From NCBI GenBank assembly GCA_034004685.1, contig JAVEWG010000053.1, positions 1-20,378 of the forward strand: 20,378 nucleotides of DNA, given 5' to 3'. A program made the position numbers and the translations under genes. Position 1 is the first letter of the stretch; every line of letters starts with the position of its first letter. This DNA is from JAEUNX01 sp034004685. Lineage in GTDB: Bacteria; Pseudomonadota; Gammaproteobacteria; Burkholderiales; Rhodocyclaceae. The notes beneath the pieces were generated by a model. The model worked only from the letters and a program-made list of their open reading frames with translations, was not told where the DNA came from and did no database searches. Shown here one piece after another: positions 6,939-15,030 of this stretch.

Positions 6939-7966
6939 GGCAGGGCGTAGGGCAGGGGCAGGAAGGCCAGGCGCGGGCCGTCCGGGGCCCCCAGGTGGAC
7001 CTCGCCGGCCTCGGCGCTGCTGGTCTGGAGCACCGCCAGGGCTTCGAAGCCCCCCTGGGGGGACGGCGCCACATTCACCAGCTTGCCGGCGGACTGGTCG
7101 GCGAAATCCGGCGCGTAAAGATCCTGGCCCGGGGCGGGGGCCGGGCCGTCGGCCAGATGCAGCCGGTACATGCGTTTTTTGAGCTTGCCCAGGTAATGGG
7201 TGCGGGCCACGATCTCCTGGCCCGGGTAACAGCCCTTGTTGAAGCTCACCCCGCCGATCAGTTCGAAGTTGAGCATCTGGGCCACGAATTCCTCCTGGGT
7301 GGGCTGGGTCACCAGGGGCAAGCCGGCCGCCACGCTCGCCGCCTGCCAGGCCGCTGTGCCCGCCGGGCGGGCGCCGGCACCGGCGAGGCGGTCGAAGAGG
7401 GCCGGCGCGGCGGCGGGGGAGGTGGCCAGCACGAAGGCCTGCTCGGTCATCCGGATGACCTGGGCGTCCGCCTGGGCGGCAACCTCCATGACCTCCGGCA
7501 AGGGCGCCAGGCCGACGGATTCCAGCACGGATGCCGCGGTGGGGCCGGCTACCCCCAGCAGGATCTGGTCCTGGGCAGGGTCGTCGAGCTTCACCTTGGC
7601 GCGCAACACGTACATGGCGAGCTTCTTCAAGAGGCTCGGCTGCAGGTCGGCGGACAGGGCCATCAGGTAGTCGTCCCCCTGGCGCCACACCAGGAAGCTA
7701 GCCAGCATGCGCCCCTTGGGGCTATTGAAGCTGTTCCAGCGGGCCTGGTCGGGGGCCTGGTTCTTCACGTCGTTGGAAAACAGATTGTGGAAGAAGTTGG
7801 CGGCTTCCTCTCCCCGGGCGCGGATCAGCCCCAGATGGGTGAGAGGCACCAGGGCGGCACCCTGGACCGAGAGCTTGGCGTCTTCGGCGGGGGGGCCAAA
7901 GGCGAGGGCAGTGCCCTCAAGGCGGGCGCCACGCTGGGCGAGAAAGTCGGACCAGGTTCCAGTCAT
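6935..7966 (-). CDS. ygfZ: YgfZ/GcvT-domain folate-binding Fe-S cluster repair protein
   Basis: A 343-residue protein of the aminomethyltransferase (GcvT) fold with the YgfZ signature KGCYPGQE at 244-251, including the conserved Cys246, followed by IVARTHYLGKLKKRMYR. In the family it is a tetrahydrofolate-dependent factor that helps make or repair certain Fe-S enzymes, such as radical-SAM proteins, in the cytoplasm. The start is ATG at 7966 (MTGTWSDFLAQRG), with GGAG about 12 bases upstream. Longer in-frame starts to 8347 would run through the promoter region and the opposite gene, and are rejected. It is the first gene of a - strand unit with the small unknown and NRDE genes, divergent from mltG. 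The stop overlaps the next start. Confidence 0.93.
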   Translation of the reverse strand: MTGTWSDFLAQRGARLEGTALAFGPPAEDAKLSVQGAALVPLTHLGLIRARGEEAANFFHNLFSNDVKNQAPDQARWNSFNSPKGRMLASFLVWRQGDDYLMALSADLQPSLLKKLAMYVLRAKVKLDDPAQDQILLGVAGPTAASVLESVGLAPLPEVMEVAAQADAQVIRMTEQAFVLATSPAAAPALFDRLAGAGARPAGTAAWQAASVAAGLPLVTQPTQEEFVAQMLNFELIGGVSFNKGCYPGQEIVARTHYLGKLKKRMYRLHLADGPAPAPGQDLYAPDFADQSAGKLVNVAPSPQGGFEALAVLQTSSAEAGEVHLGAPDGPRLAFLPLPYALP

Positions 7967-8024
7967 GTTCGCAGTGCTCCAGATTCGGTGGATTCGGAAA
8001 AAAAGGGGGGCCGGGCAATGCAGT

Positions 8025-8030
8025 ATTATA
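8025..8030 (-). promoter_or_regulatory. Candidate -10 element for ygfZ
   Basis: Read on the - strand this is a perfect TATAAT, about 60 bp upstream of the ygfZ start, in an AT-rich spot of a GC-rich 142-bp divergent gap. No convincing -35 hexamer lies 16-18 bp further up. The overlapping TATTAT on the + strand (8024-8029) could equally serve mltG, so the spot may be shared. Confidence 0.4.
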
Positions 8031-8108
8031 GGGCGCCCCTTCCCAGGGGGCCGTGGCCAAAGCGCGGCAACGGCCCCGAGCGTCGTAAACCGCGCCATTC
8101 GCCCGTCG

Positions 8109-9107
8109 ATGAAACGTCTGCTTGCCTTCCTTGCCCTGCTCGCCGTCCTGTTCGCCGCCGTGGCGGGAGGCTTGGCCTGGTATGCCCAGCGGCCCTTGGC
8201 CCTGACCACCCCGGCGGTGGAGTTCCTCCTGCCGGCGGGCACCCCCATGAAGCAGGCGGCCCGCTTGATCCAGGCCGCCGGGGTGGATGTGGAGCCCCGG
8301 TTGCTGGAGTGGCTGGCCCGCCTCACGGGCAAGGACCGGGCCATCAAGGCCGGCAGTTACGAGGTGGCCGCGGGCATCACCCCCTGGGGCCTGATCCTCA
8401 AGCTCAGCCGGGGAGATGTATCCCAGGGGGAACTGGCGGTGATCGAGGGCTGGACATTCCGCCAGCTGCGGGCCGCCCTGGCTGCCCACCCGGACCTGCT
8501 TCATGACAGCGCGGGCCTCTCCGACGCCCAGGTGCTGGCCCGCCTGGGCGCCGCCGAGGCCCACCCGGAAGGCTTGTTCCTGCCCGATACCTATCTGTTC
8601 GACAAGCAGTCCGGGGAGCTCCACCTCCTGTCCCGGGCCTACCGGGCCATGCAGGGCCAGCTGACCCAGGCCTGGGCAGCCCGGGATCCCCAACTGCCCC
8701 TGGCGTCTCCCTACCAGGCCCTGATCCTGGCCTCCATCGTGGAAAAGGAAACCGGTCGGCGGGAAGACCGCCCCGTGATCGCCTCGGTCTTTGTCAACCG
8801 ACTCAGGGCCGGGATGCGCCTGCAGACCGATCCAGCGGTGATCTACGGCCTGGGGCCGGCCTTCGACGGCAACCTCAGGAAGCGCGACCTCCTGGCCGAC
8901 AGCCCTTACAACACCTACACTCGCCCGGGCCTGCCCCCCACCCCCATCGCCTTGCCTGGCATCGAATCATTACGGGCGGCACTCCAGCCCGGGGCCAGCG
9001 CCTATCTTTACTTCGTGGCCAGGGGCGACGGCAGCAGCGAGTTTTCCCGCAATCTGGACGAACACAACCGGGCCGTGGCCCGCTATCAGAAGAGGATCAA
9101 AGGTTGA
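8109..9107 (+). CDS. mltG: Endolytic transglycosylase MltG (YceG-like)
   Basis: A 332-residue inner-membrane enzyme that cleaves nascent peptidoglycan strands in the periplasm and is thought to set glycan length. A single N-terminal anchor covers about 3-25 (LLAFLALLAVLFAAVAGGLAW). A LysM-like region follows. The catalytic core includes ASIVEKETG (catalytic Glu212 by analogy with E. coli MltG), FVNRLRAGMRLQTDP, VIYGLG and PYNTYTRPGLPPTPI. I chose ATG 8109 because the membrane anchor starts there; upstream in-frame codons belong to the divergent promoter gap. No strong ribosome site is visible. The stop overlaps the TTG start of tmk. The pair mltG-tmk-holB is common in proteobacteria. Confidence 0.95.
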   Translation: MKRLLAFLALLAVLFAAVAGGLAWYAQRPLALTTPAVEFLLPAGTPMKQAARLIQAAGVDVEPRLLEWLARLTGKDRAIKAGSYEVAAGITPWGLILKLSRGDVSQGELAVIEGWTFRQLRAALAAHPDLLHDSAGLSDAQVLARLGAAEAHPEGLFLPDTYLFDKQSGELHLLSRAYRAMQGQLTQAWAARDPQLPLASPYQALILASIVEKETGRREDRPVIASVFVNRLRAGMRLQTDPAVIYGLGPAFDGNLRKRDLLADSPYNTYTRPGLPPTPIALPGIESLRAALQPGASAYLYFVARGDGSSEFSRNLDEHNRAVARYQKRIKG

Positions 9108-9727
9108 ACGCCTCCAAACCCCGTTTCATCACCTTCGAGGGGATCGACGGCGCCGGCAAGAGCACCCAGATCGCCACGGTGGTTGGCTTGCTGCACGCCC
9201 GTGGCCTAGCGGTGGACCAGACCCGGGAGCCCGGTGGCACCCCCCTCGGGGAGCAGTTGCGCGGTCTTCTGCTGCAGGAGGCGATGGATCTGGAAACCGA
9301 AGCCCTGCTGATGTTCGCCGCCCGCCGGGAACATCTGGCCCAGCGCATCTGGCCAGCCCTGGCGGCGGAGCGCTGGGTGGTATGCGACCGCTTTTCCGAT
9401 GCTACCTTTGCCTACCAGGTGGGGGGGCGGGGGCTGGCGGCGGAGAAGTTCCGCGCCCTGGAAGCCTGGGTCCATCCTGGCTTTCAGCCCGATGTAACCT
9501 TCCTGTTCGACCTGCCGGCCGAGGTGGCCGCGGCCCGGGTGTCCGCCGGCACCCCGGACCCGGACCGCTTCGAGCGGGAACAGGGGGCCTTTTTCGAACG
9601 GGTGCGGGAAGCCTACCTGGCCCGGGCCGTGGTGTACCCCGAGCGCTTCAGGATCATCGATGCAGCCCGCCCGCCGGAACTCATCGCGGCTGACATCACC
9701 GCCGAGGTCGATAGATGGTTCCGGTGA
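9104..9727 (+). CDS. tmk: Thymidylate kinase
   Basis: A 207-residue enzyme that phosphorylates dTMP to dTDP for DNA synthesis. The P-loop GIDGAGKST (13-21) follows RFITFE, the DRF motif lies in VVCDRFSDATFAYQ, and TREPGGTPLGE matches the substrate-binding region. The length is standard. Translation appears to begin at TTG 9104, overlapping the mltG stop as TTGA, with an AGAGGA ribosome site upstream. No ATG occurs early enough to keep the FITFEGIDG start of the fold. Its last 13 bp overlap the start of holB. Confidence 0.95.
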   Translation: MNASKPRFITFEGIDGAGKSTQIATVVGLLHARGLAVDQTREPGGTPLGEQLRGLLLQEAMDLETEALLMFAARREHLAQRIWPALAAERWVVCDRFSDATFAYQVGGRGLAAEKFRALEAWVHPGFQPDVTFLFDLPAEVAAARVSAGTPDPDRFEREQGAFFERVREAYLARAVVYPERFRIIDAARPPELIAADITAEVDRWFR

Positions 9728-10767
9728 TCCTGCCCTGGCAGGCTTCCCGCTGGGGGCAGATCGTCAGCCGCCTGGACAGCCTGCCCCATGCCCTCTTGCT
9801 CACCGGCCCGGCGGGGCAGGGCAAGCGCCAGTTCGCCGAGGCCCTGGCGGCCCTGCTGCTCTGCGAATCCCCGGACCCCGGTCCGCTCCCCTGCGGGCGC
9901 TGCACCGGTTGCCAGTGGCGCCTGGCGGAGAATCACCCGGATCTGCAGCGGGTGGTGCCCGAAGCCGACGAGGAGGGCGACGACGAAGGGGAGGGCGGCG
10001 AGCCGGCCAAGGGGAAATCGGCCCAGATCCTCATTGCCCAGATCCGGGCGCTGCAGGAAGCCTTCACCATCACCTCCCACCGGGGGGGGCGGCGGGTGGT
10101 CATCGTGGATCCGGCCGAGGCGATGAACGTGTATACCGCCAACGCCCTCCTCAAGTTGCTGGAAGAGCCGCCGGCCGGGGCAGTGTTCCTGCTGATCTCG
10201 GCCCAGCCCCTGCGTCTCCTCCCCACCCTGCGCAGCCGCTGCCAGCGCTGGGATTTCCCTCTGCCTGGCGCCGAGGTGGTGCTGCCCTGGCTGACCCGGG
10301 AGCATCCTGACACCCCGCCGGCCCTGCTGGCCCTCGCTGGGGGCGCCCCCCTGGCGGCGGCCCAATGGGCCCGGCGGGGCGGCGAGGGCCTGCGAACCCG
10401 CTTCGCCCGGGATCTGGCCGGCCTCACCGTGGCCGAGACCCTGCGCCTGGCGGGTCAGTGGGAGGCCTGGGTGAAATCCAAGGAGGCCCTGGCCGCTGGC
10501 CTGGACATGGCGACCCTGATCGGCTGGTTTCAACGTTGGGTCACGGACTTGGTGAGCCTGCGGCTAGGGGGGCGGGTGCGCTTCTTCCCCGACCAGGAGG
10601 GGGTGCTGGCGGCCCTGGCGGTGCCCATGAGCGAGGCCTCCGCCGCCGCCTGCTACAATGACGCCCTCGCCCTGCGGCGGGTGGCCCAGCACCCCCTCAA
10701 CCCCCGCCTGCTCCTCGAAGACATGCTCCTGCGCTATGTCCGCGCTCTCCAGGGAGGTGCTCCATGA
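9715..10767 (+). CDS. holB: DNA polymerase III delta' subunit
   Basis: A 350-residue clamp-loader subunit of the replisome. Visible are HALLLTGPAGQGKRQFAEAL (P-loop-like), a zinc module with Cys50, 60, 63 and 66 (CGRCTGC), NALLKLLEEPP, and the SRC motif in LRSRCQRW. Between the zinc module and IAQIRALQ lies an acidic low-complexity stretch at about 83-97 (DEEGDDEGEGGE), probably a flexible linker. The ATG overlaps tmk by 13 bp, and the stop overlaps the pilZ start as ATGA. The closely related DnaX (gamma/tau) is less likely, given the length and the tmk neighbour. Confidence 0.93.
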   Translation: MVPVILPWQASRWGQIVSRLDSLPHALLLTGPAGQGKRQFAEALAALLLCESPDPGPLPCGRCTGCQWRLAENHPDLQRVVPEADEEGDDEGEGGEPAKGKSAQILIAQIRALQEAFTITSHRGGRRVVIVDPAEAMNVYTANALLKLLEEPPAGAVFLLISAQPLRLLPTLRSRCQRWDFPLPGAEVVLPWLTREHPDTPPALLALAGGAPLAAAQWARRGGEGLRTRFARDLAGLTVAETLRLAGQWEAWVKSKEALAAGLDMATLIGWFQRWVTDLVSLRLGGRVRFFPDQEGVLAALAVPMSEASAAACYNDALALRRVAQHPLNPRLLLEDMLLRYVRALQGGAP

Positions 10768-11132
10768 CCGAACGCCCCAGCACGACCCCCATCGCCCGCC
10801 CGGCGGTGCTGTCGCTGAACATCAATTCCAAGTCGGCCCTCTACGCCGCCTACATGCCGTTTCTGAAAAACGGCGGGATCTTCGTGCCCACCCCCCGCAG
10901 CTACAATCTGGGGGACGAGGTCTTCATGCTCCTGCAACTGCTGGATGACCCCACCAAGCATCCGGTGGCTGGCACCGTGGCCTGGGTAACGCCCACCGGC
11001 GCCCAGGGCAACAAGACCCAGGGCGTGGGGGTGCATTTTTCCGATGACGAAGCCGGCCGGGGCGTGCGCCATCGCATCGAACAGGTGCTGGCGGGCCACC
11101 TGGGCTCCAACCGGCCGACCCATACCCTCTGA
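10764..11132 (+). CDS. pilZ: PilZ-domain type IV pilus assembly protein
   Basis: A 122-residue single PilZ domain. Recognisable stretches are VLSLNINSKSALYAAYMPFL, GGIFVPTP, YNLGDEVFMLLQLLDD and KTQGVGVHF. The N-terminal RxxxR motif used to bind c-di-GMP is not evident, as in the type IV pilus PilZ proteins that act through FimX/PilB-type partners rather than by binding the nucleotide. A strong ribosome site, GGGAGG (10752-10757), precedes the ATG, which overlaps the holB stop. The holB-pilZ-tatD order is typical of beta- and gammaproteobacteria. With three GGDEF-EAL proteins nearby a c-di-GMP link is tempting, but only inferred. Confidence 0.92.
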   Translation: MTERPSTTPIARPAVLSLNINSKSALYAAYMPFLKNGGIFVPTPRSYNLGDEVFMLLQLLDDPTKHPVAGTVAWVTPTGAQGNKTQGVGVHFSDDEAGRGVRHRIEQVLAGHLGSNRPTHTL

Positions 11133-11153
11133 GGGCCGGTCGCCATCCCCGCC

Positions 11154-11174
11154 CCCAGGGGCGGGGCCCCTGGG
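11154..11174. repeat. GC-rich hairpin between pilZ and tatD
   Basis: CCCAGGGG and CCCCTGGG form a perfect 8-bp stem with a 5-base loop, 21 bp after the pilZ stop in the 118-bp gap before tatD. No T-run follows directly, so it is at best a weak terminator or an attenuating structure. The rest of the gap shows nothing recognisable and no clear ribosome site for tatD. Confidence 0.4.
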
Positions 11175-11250
11175 TCGCTCCCCGGCTCGCCCGGGCGCCG
11201 GATTCTCAAGGTTTTTCGCCAGACCCTACTTCCTTTGACTGCTCACCCCG

Positions 11251-12033
11251 ATGTTCATTGATTCCCATTGCCACCTGGATTTTCCCAAACTCATCGAAAG
11301 GCGTGAGGCCGTGCTGGCCGCCATGGCCGCCCATCGGGTGGGGGGCGCCCTGTGCGTGGCAGTGGATCTGGAGCGCCTGCCGGAGGTGCTGGCCCTGGCC
11401 GAATCGGCGTCGAATCTGTGGGCCTCGGTGGGGGTCCATCCGGAGCATACCGATTGCGCCGAGCCGGACGTGGCGCGCCTGGTGGCCCTGGCGGAGCACC
11501 CCAAGGTGGTGGCCATCGGCGAGACCGGGCTGGACTACTACTGGCACAAGGATCAGCCAGAATGGCAGCGGGAGCGTTTCCGGGTCCATATCCGGGCCGC
11601 CCGCCAGTGCGGCAAGCCCCTGATCATCCATACCCGGGATTCCGCCGCCGACACCTTGCGCCTGATGGTGGAGGAGGGGGCTGGCGAAGCGGGCGGGGTG
11701 ATGCACTGCTTCACCGAGACCCGGGCCGTGGCCCAGGCTGCCCTGGACCAGGGTTTCCACATTTCCTTCTCGGGCATCGTCACCTTCAGCAATGCTGAGC
11801 AGATCAAGGAGGTGGCTCGCTTCGTGCCGCTGGAGCGGATCCTCATCGAGACCGATGCCCCCTATCTGGCGCCGGTACCCTACCGGGGCAAGACCAACGA
11901 GCCAGCCTATGTGATCCATGTGGCCGAGGAGATCGCCCGGCTGCGGGGGATGCCCCTGGAAGCGGTGGAGGAAGCCACCACCGCCAACTTCTTTACCCTG
12001 TTCCCCCATGCCCGGGAAACTTTCCATGCGTAA
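11251..12033 (+). CDS. tatD: TatD-family metal-dependent deoxyribonuclease
   Basis: A 260-residue TIM-barrel hydrolase of the YcfH/TatD group. Metal ligands are visible: H6 and H8 in DSHCHLD, the Glu in AIGETGLDYY, His in IIHTRD, His in MHCFTE and Asp in IETDAPYLAP. The family has Mg-dependent 3' exonuclease activity on DNA; its cellular role (repair, DNA quality control) is debated. The ATG gives the fold start exactly, although no clear ribosome site is seen. Its last 8 bp overlap the start of the ankyrin gene, so the two are probably co-translated. Confidence 0.93.
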   Translation: MFIDSHCHLDFPKLIERREAVLAAMAAHRVGGALCVAVDLERLPEVLALAESASNLWASVGVHPEHTDCAEPDVARLVALAEHPKVVAIGETGLDYYWHKDQPEWQRERFRVHIRAARQCGKPLIIHTRDSAADTLRLMVEEGAGEAGGVMHCFTETRAVAQAALDQGFHISFSGIVTFSNAEQIKEVARFVPLERILIETDAPYLAPVPYRGKTNEPAYVIHVAEEIARLRGMPLEAVEEATTANFFTLFPHARETFHA

Positions 12034-12652
12034 ACGGCTGCTGCCTGCCCTCTTGATCCTGGCGCTGGTTTCACCGGCCCGGGCCGATTCGTACGAAGAA
12101 GCCCTGGCCGCGGCCCGGCTGGGGCCCACCAATGATCTGGTCAGACTCCTCAACCGGGGGCTGGACCCGGATACGGTGGATGAGCAGGGCAATACCCTGC
12201 TGATTCTGGCTGCCAGGGAAGGCAACCTGTCCGCCGTGGAGGCCTTGATTCAGCGCCGGGCCAAACTTTCGGCCCGCAATCTGGCCGGCGACAGCGCCCT
12301 GATGCTGGCGGCGCTGAAGGGGGAGGAGCCGGTGGTCAGGCGCCTCCTGGCTGCCGGCGCGCCGGTCAATCATGCCGGCTGGAATCCCCTGCTCTACGCG
12401 GCCTTCGAAGGCCGCCTGGAAATCCTGGAATTGCTGCTGGCCCAGGGGGCCGCGGTGGACGCCCGCGCTCCCAATCAGGCCACTGCCCTGATGCTGGCGG
12501 CCCGTAATGGCCATATCGAGGTGGTGCGTCGCCTGTTGAAGGCCGGCGCTGATACCGCTCTGGTCAATGACCAGGGCCTCACTGCCGAACAGTGGGCGCT
12601 TAACAACGGCAATAGCGATATTGCCGACCTGATCCGGACCGCCCGGCGTTAG
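12026..12652 (+). CDS. Exported ankyrin-repeat protein
   Basis: A 208-residue protein with a clear signal peptide (MRKRLLPALLILALVSPARA, cleavage likely before DS), so it is probably periplasmic. About five ankyrin repeats follow. Examples are GNTLLILAAREGNLSAVEAL, GDSALMLAALKGEEPVVRRL, NPLLYAAFEGRLEILELLL and ATALMLAARNGHIEVVRRLL, and a last partial one ends at IADLI. Ankyrin repeats bind proteins; the partner is unknown. The start overlaps tatD by 8 bp, making it the last gene of the mltG-to-ankyrin run. Its stop faces the GGDEF-EAL gene across 17 bp. Confidence 0.9.
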   Translation: MRKRLLPALLILALVSPARADSYEEALAAARLGPTNDLVRLLNRGLDPDTVDEQGNTLLILAAREGNLSAVEALIQRRAKLSARNLAGDSALMLAALKGEEPVVRRLLAAGAPVNHAGWNPLLYAAFEGRLEILELLLAQGAAVDARAPNQATALMLAARNGHIEVVRRLLKAGADTALVNDQGLTAEQWALNNGNSDIADLIRTARR

Positions 12653-12655
12653 AGA

Positions 12656-12668
12656 CAACAGCCCCTAG
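12656..12668 (-). repeat. Stop-codon repeat, copy 3 (after GAF-PAS-GGDEF-EAL gene)
   Basis: On the - strand CTAGGGGCTGTTG starts 1 base after the TGA stop of the GGDEF-EAL gene. It differs at one of 13 positions from the copies at 1109-1121 and 2877-2889. It fills most of the 17-bp convergent gap to the ankyrin gene. Confidence 0.4.
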
Positions 12669-12669
12669 A

Positions 12670-14910
12670 TCACCCGCTGTTCCAGCTCTGCAGGTAAGCA
12701 CTCAGGCTTTCCGCCGGCATGGGGCGGCCGAAATGGTAGCCCTGGGCCAAGGCGCAGCCGGCGGCTGCCAGACGGCGGCTGGTGGCATGATCCTCCACCC
12801 CTTCGGCCACCACCTTCAGCTTGAGGCTGTGGGCCATCTGCAAAATGGCATCCACGATGGCGGCGGCGTCAGGGTCGGTGCCCATGTCGTGGATGAAGGA
12901 ACGGTCGATTTTCAGGGCATCCACGGCGAACCGGCGCAGATAGGCCAGGCTGGAATACCCGGTGCCGAAGTCGTCGATGGCCAGCCGCAGCCCCAGGGCC
13001 TTGAGCCGCTGGAGCATGGAGGCGGTGGCCTCGCTGTCGTGCATCAGGATGGATTCGGTAATTTCCAGGGTCAGCCTGGCGGGGTCGAGCGCCGCGCTGG
13101 CCAGGGCGGCCTGGATGGATTGCTCCAGGTTGCCCCGGCGGAACTGGATGGCTGAAAGGTTGACCGACATCTGGACCGGCGTCAGTCCTTCGGCCTGCCA
13201 GGCGGCAGCCTGACGACAGGCCTCGTTCAGGACCCATTCGCCGATGGGAACCATGAGTCCGCTCACTTCCGCCAGGGGAATGAACCGGTCGGGCAGCACG
13301 GTGCCCAGCTCCGGGTGTTGCCAGCGCAGCAGAGCCTCGACCCCCACGACCAGGCCGCTGGCCAGGTCGATCTGGGGCTGATAGTGGAGGCAGAGCTCGT
13401 CCCGTTCCAGAGCCTTGCGCAGGTCATGGCGCATCCGCAGGCGCTCGGTGCCCTGGGCCTGCATCTGGGGCGCATAGAAGCGGAAGCCGTTGCGCCCCGC
13501 TTCCTTGGCGTGGAACATGGCGATGTCCGCCCGCTGGACCAGGGCGTCGAAGTCGTTGCCGTCATCCGGGTACAGGGCAATGCCGATGGAGAGGCTGGTG
13601 GACAGCTCCAGGCCGTCGGCCACGAAGGGAAGGTCCATGGCCGTCAGAATTTTCTCGGCGACTTCCGAAGCGTTGGCCGCGCCCCCCACCTCCGACAGGA
13701 TCAGGATGAATTCATCGCCCCCGTGGCGGCTCACCGTATCGGACTGGCGCACGCAGCCGCACAGACGGCGGGCCACCTGCATGAGCAGGGCGTCGCCGGC
13801 GGCATGGCCCAGGGAATCATTGACCAGCTTGAAGTTGTCCAGATCCACGAACAGTACTGCCACCTGGGTGCCCTGCCGCTGGGCCCGGGCCAGGGTCGTA
13901 TCCAGCCGGTCCCGGGCCAGGCTGCGGTTGGGCAGGCCGGTCAGGGAGTCGTGGCTGGCCAGGTAGGCGATGCGGGCTTCGGCAGCCTTGCGTTGGGTAA
14001 TGTCGGAGAAAATCGCCACATGGTTGGTAACCTTGCCCCGGGAATCATGGACCAGGGAAATGCTCAGCCATTCCGGATATACGTGGCCGTCCTTGCGCCG
14101 ATTCCAGATTTCACCCTGCCAGTGCCCCTCGGCCAGAAGATGGGACCACATGGCCTGGTAAAACTCGGGACCGTGGCGCCCGGAAGAGAGCACCCTGGGG
14201 GTCTGGCCCAGGACTTCCGGCAAGGTGTAACCGGTCACCCGGGTAAAGGCTGGATTGACCCAACGGATGCGGTTGTGGGCGTCGGTGACGGTAATGCTCT
14301 CTTCCACGCTGGACAGAACCCGCTCAGCGATGCGCCGACCCTTGCGCTGGTGCAGATGGGGCAGCACCACGCCGGCGATCTGGGCGCCAATCTTCAAAAG
14401 GCGGCGTTGGAACGGGTTGGGCTGGCGCGGCTCGAAGCTGGCCAGGGCAAAACTGGCCACCGGCGCCTGGCCGCCCCGGCTCACCGGTGCCGACCACCAC
14501 GCCCTCCACCGGAAATCCTGGGCCAGGTCGCGGATCCGGGCCCAGTGGGGATCATCCCCGGTATCGGCCACGAAGGCCGCCTCCGTGCGAAGCAGGGCGC
14601 TGCCCGGGGCGTTGGGCCCGGGGCGCAGCCCATGGATGCGGGCCAGTGCCACTGAGGGCAGGCTGGGGGCGGCGACCACCCTGAGGGCGCCGGTTTCGTC
14701 GTCCAGGACCATGAGGGAAGCCACCGTGCCGGGGACCAGGGCCTCGCACTGGGTGCATAGGAGGTCGAGCACCTGACGGCGGGGCTCGCCGGCGGCTACC
14801 GCGGAGAGGAGGGACAATTGCATCTGCACGATGCGTTCCTGCTCCGCCTGGGGCAACTCGAGGCCCGCCTTTCCTTCCGGTCCCGCGCAAGCGCGTGGAT
14901 CTTCGCTCAT
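12670..14910 (-). CDS. Cytoplasmic GAF-PAS-GGDEF-EAL cyclic-di-GMP protein
   Basis: A 746-residue soluble protein. The N-terminal 30-185 looks like a GAF domain. A PAS domain (about 195-310) has VTDAHNRIRWVNPAFTRVTG and ends in the usual FSDITQRKAAE linker. The GGDEF domain (about 313-480) has GGDEF at 397-401 with an RxxD inhibitory site (R388/D391). The EAL domain (about 490-742) has EALLRW at 525-530, VNLSAIQF, LEITES, IDDFGTGYSS, LKIDRSF, VAEGVE and AQGYHFG. All key residues of both catalytic domains are kept, so it could make or break c-di-GMP. There are no membrane segments. The ligands of GAF and PAS are not evident. It is divergent from ylqF, with a possible shared regulatory region upstream. 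Confidence 0.94.
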   Translation of the reverse strand: MSEDPRACAGPEGKAGLELPQAEQERIVQMQLSLLSAVAAGEPRRQVLDLLCTQCEALVPGTVASLMVLDDETGALRVVAAPSLPSVALARIHGLRPGPNAPGSALLRTEAAFVADTGDDPHWARIRDLAQDFRWRAWWSAPVSRGGQAPVASFALASFEPRQPNPFQRRLLKIGAQIAGVVLPHLHQRKGRRIAERVLSSVEESITVTDAHNRIRWVNPAFTRVTGYTLPEVLGQTPRVLSSGRHGPEFYQAMWSHLLAEGHWQGEIWNRRKDGHVYPEWLSISLVHDSRGKVTNHVAIFSDITQRKAAEARIAYLASHDSLTGLPNRSLARDRLDTTLARAQRQGTQVAVLFVDLDNFKLVNDSLGHAAGDALLMQVARRLCGCVRQSDTVSRHGGDEFILILSEVGGAANASEVAEKILTAMDLPFVADGLELSTSLSIGIALYPDDGNDFDALVQRADIAMFHAKEAGRNGFRFYAPQMQAQGTERLRMRHDLRKALERDELCLHYQPQIDLASGLVVGVEALLRWQHPELGTVLPDRFIPLAEVSGLMVPIGEWVLNEACRQAAAWQAEGLTPVQMSVNLSAIQFRRGNLEQSIQAALASAALDPARLTLEITESILMHDSEATASMLQRLKALGLRLAIDDFGTGYSSLAYLRRFAVDALKIDRSFIHDMGTDPDAAAIVDAILQMAHSLKLKVVAEGVEDHATSRRLAAAGCALAQGYHFGRPMPAESLSAYLQSWNSG

Positions 14911-14972
14911 GAACGTCGTTCTCCGTCAGGCGAACGAAAGGGCATGCTGATCACGCCTCCTTCTTTGTAAGA

Positions 14973-14988
14973 ATGATAATCGATTCAT
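14973..14988. promoter_or_regulatory. AT-rich near-palindrome in the GGDEF-EAL/ylqF divergent gap
   Basis: ATGATAATCGATTCAT would be a perfect 14-bp palindrome (ATGAATCGATTCAT) if one T were removed. It stands out as the only AT-rich island in the 147-bp gap. The AATGATAATC run (14972-14981) recalls part of a Fur box, but the right half does not fit the Fur consensus. It may be a regulator site or part of a promoter for the GAF-PAS-GGDEF-EAL gene. Confidence 0.25.
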
Positions 14989-15021
14989 AGGCAAAGGCGG
15001 GGCGAACCCGGCGGCTGGCCG

Positions 15022-15030
15022 TGGGATAAT
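15022..15030 (+). promoter_or_regulatory. Candidate extended -10 element for ylqF
   Basis: TGGGATAAT fits an extended -10 (TGn followed by a 5-of-6 match to TATAAT), 27 bp upstream of the ylqF ATG. No clear -35 hexamer is seen, which an extended -10 can tolerate. Confidence 0.35.

Noticed and set aside
7707..8108. Upstream extension of the mltG frame
   Set aside because: It lies antisense to ygfZ and across the divergent promoter gap; the membrane anchor of MltG begins at ATG 8109.
6530..8506. 658-residue open frame on the + strand opposite ygfZ and the NRDE gene
   Set aside because: It runs antisense to three genes with recognised or well-fitted frames, has Gly/Gln/His-rich shadow composition and no recognisable motif; expected in GC-rich DNA.
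10654..10659. TACAAT resembling a -10 element
   Set aside because: It is inside holB coding sequence, with no start of a gene downstream at a fitting distance.
11154..11174. A confident rho-independent terminator after pilZ
   Set aside because: The stem is good but no T-tract follows, so it is listed as a hairpin only.
13315..14655. 446-residue open frame on the + strand opposite the GAF-PAS-GGDEF-EAL gene
   Set aside because: Antisense shadow of conserved catalytic domains, no own motifs, ribosome site or promoter.
14972..14990. A confident Fur box
   Set aside because: Only the left half and centre fit GATAATGATAATCATTATC; the right half does not, so it is kept only as a weak candidate.
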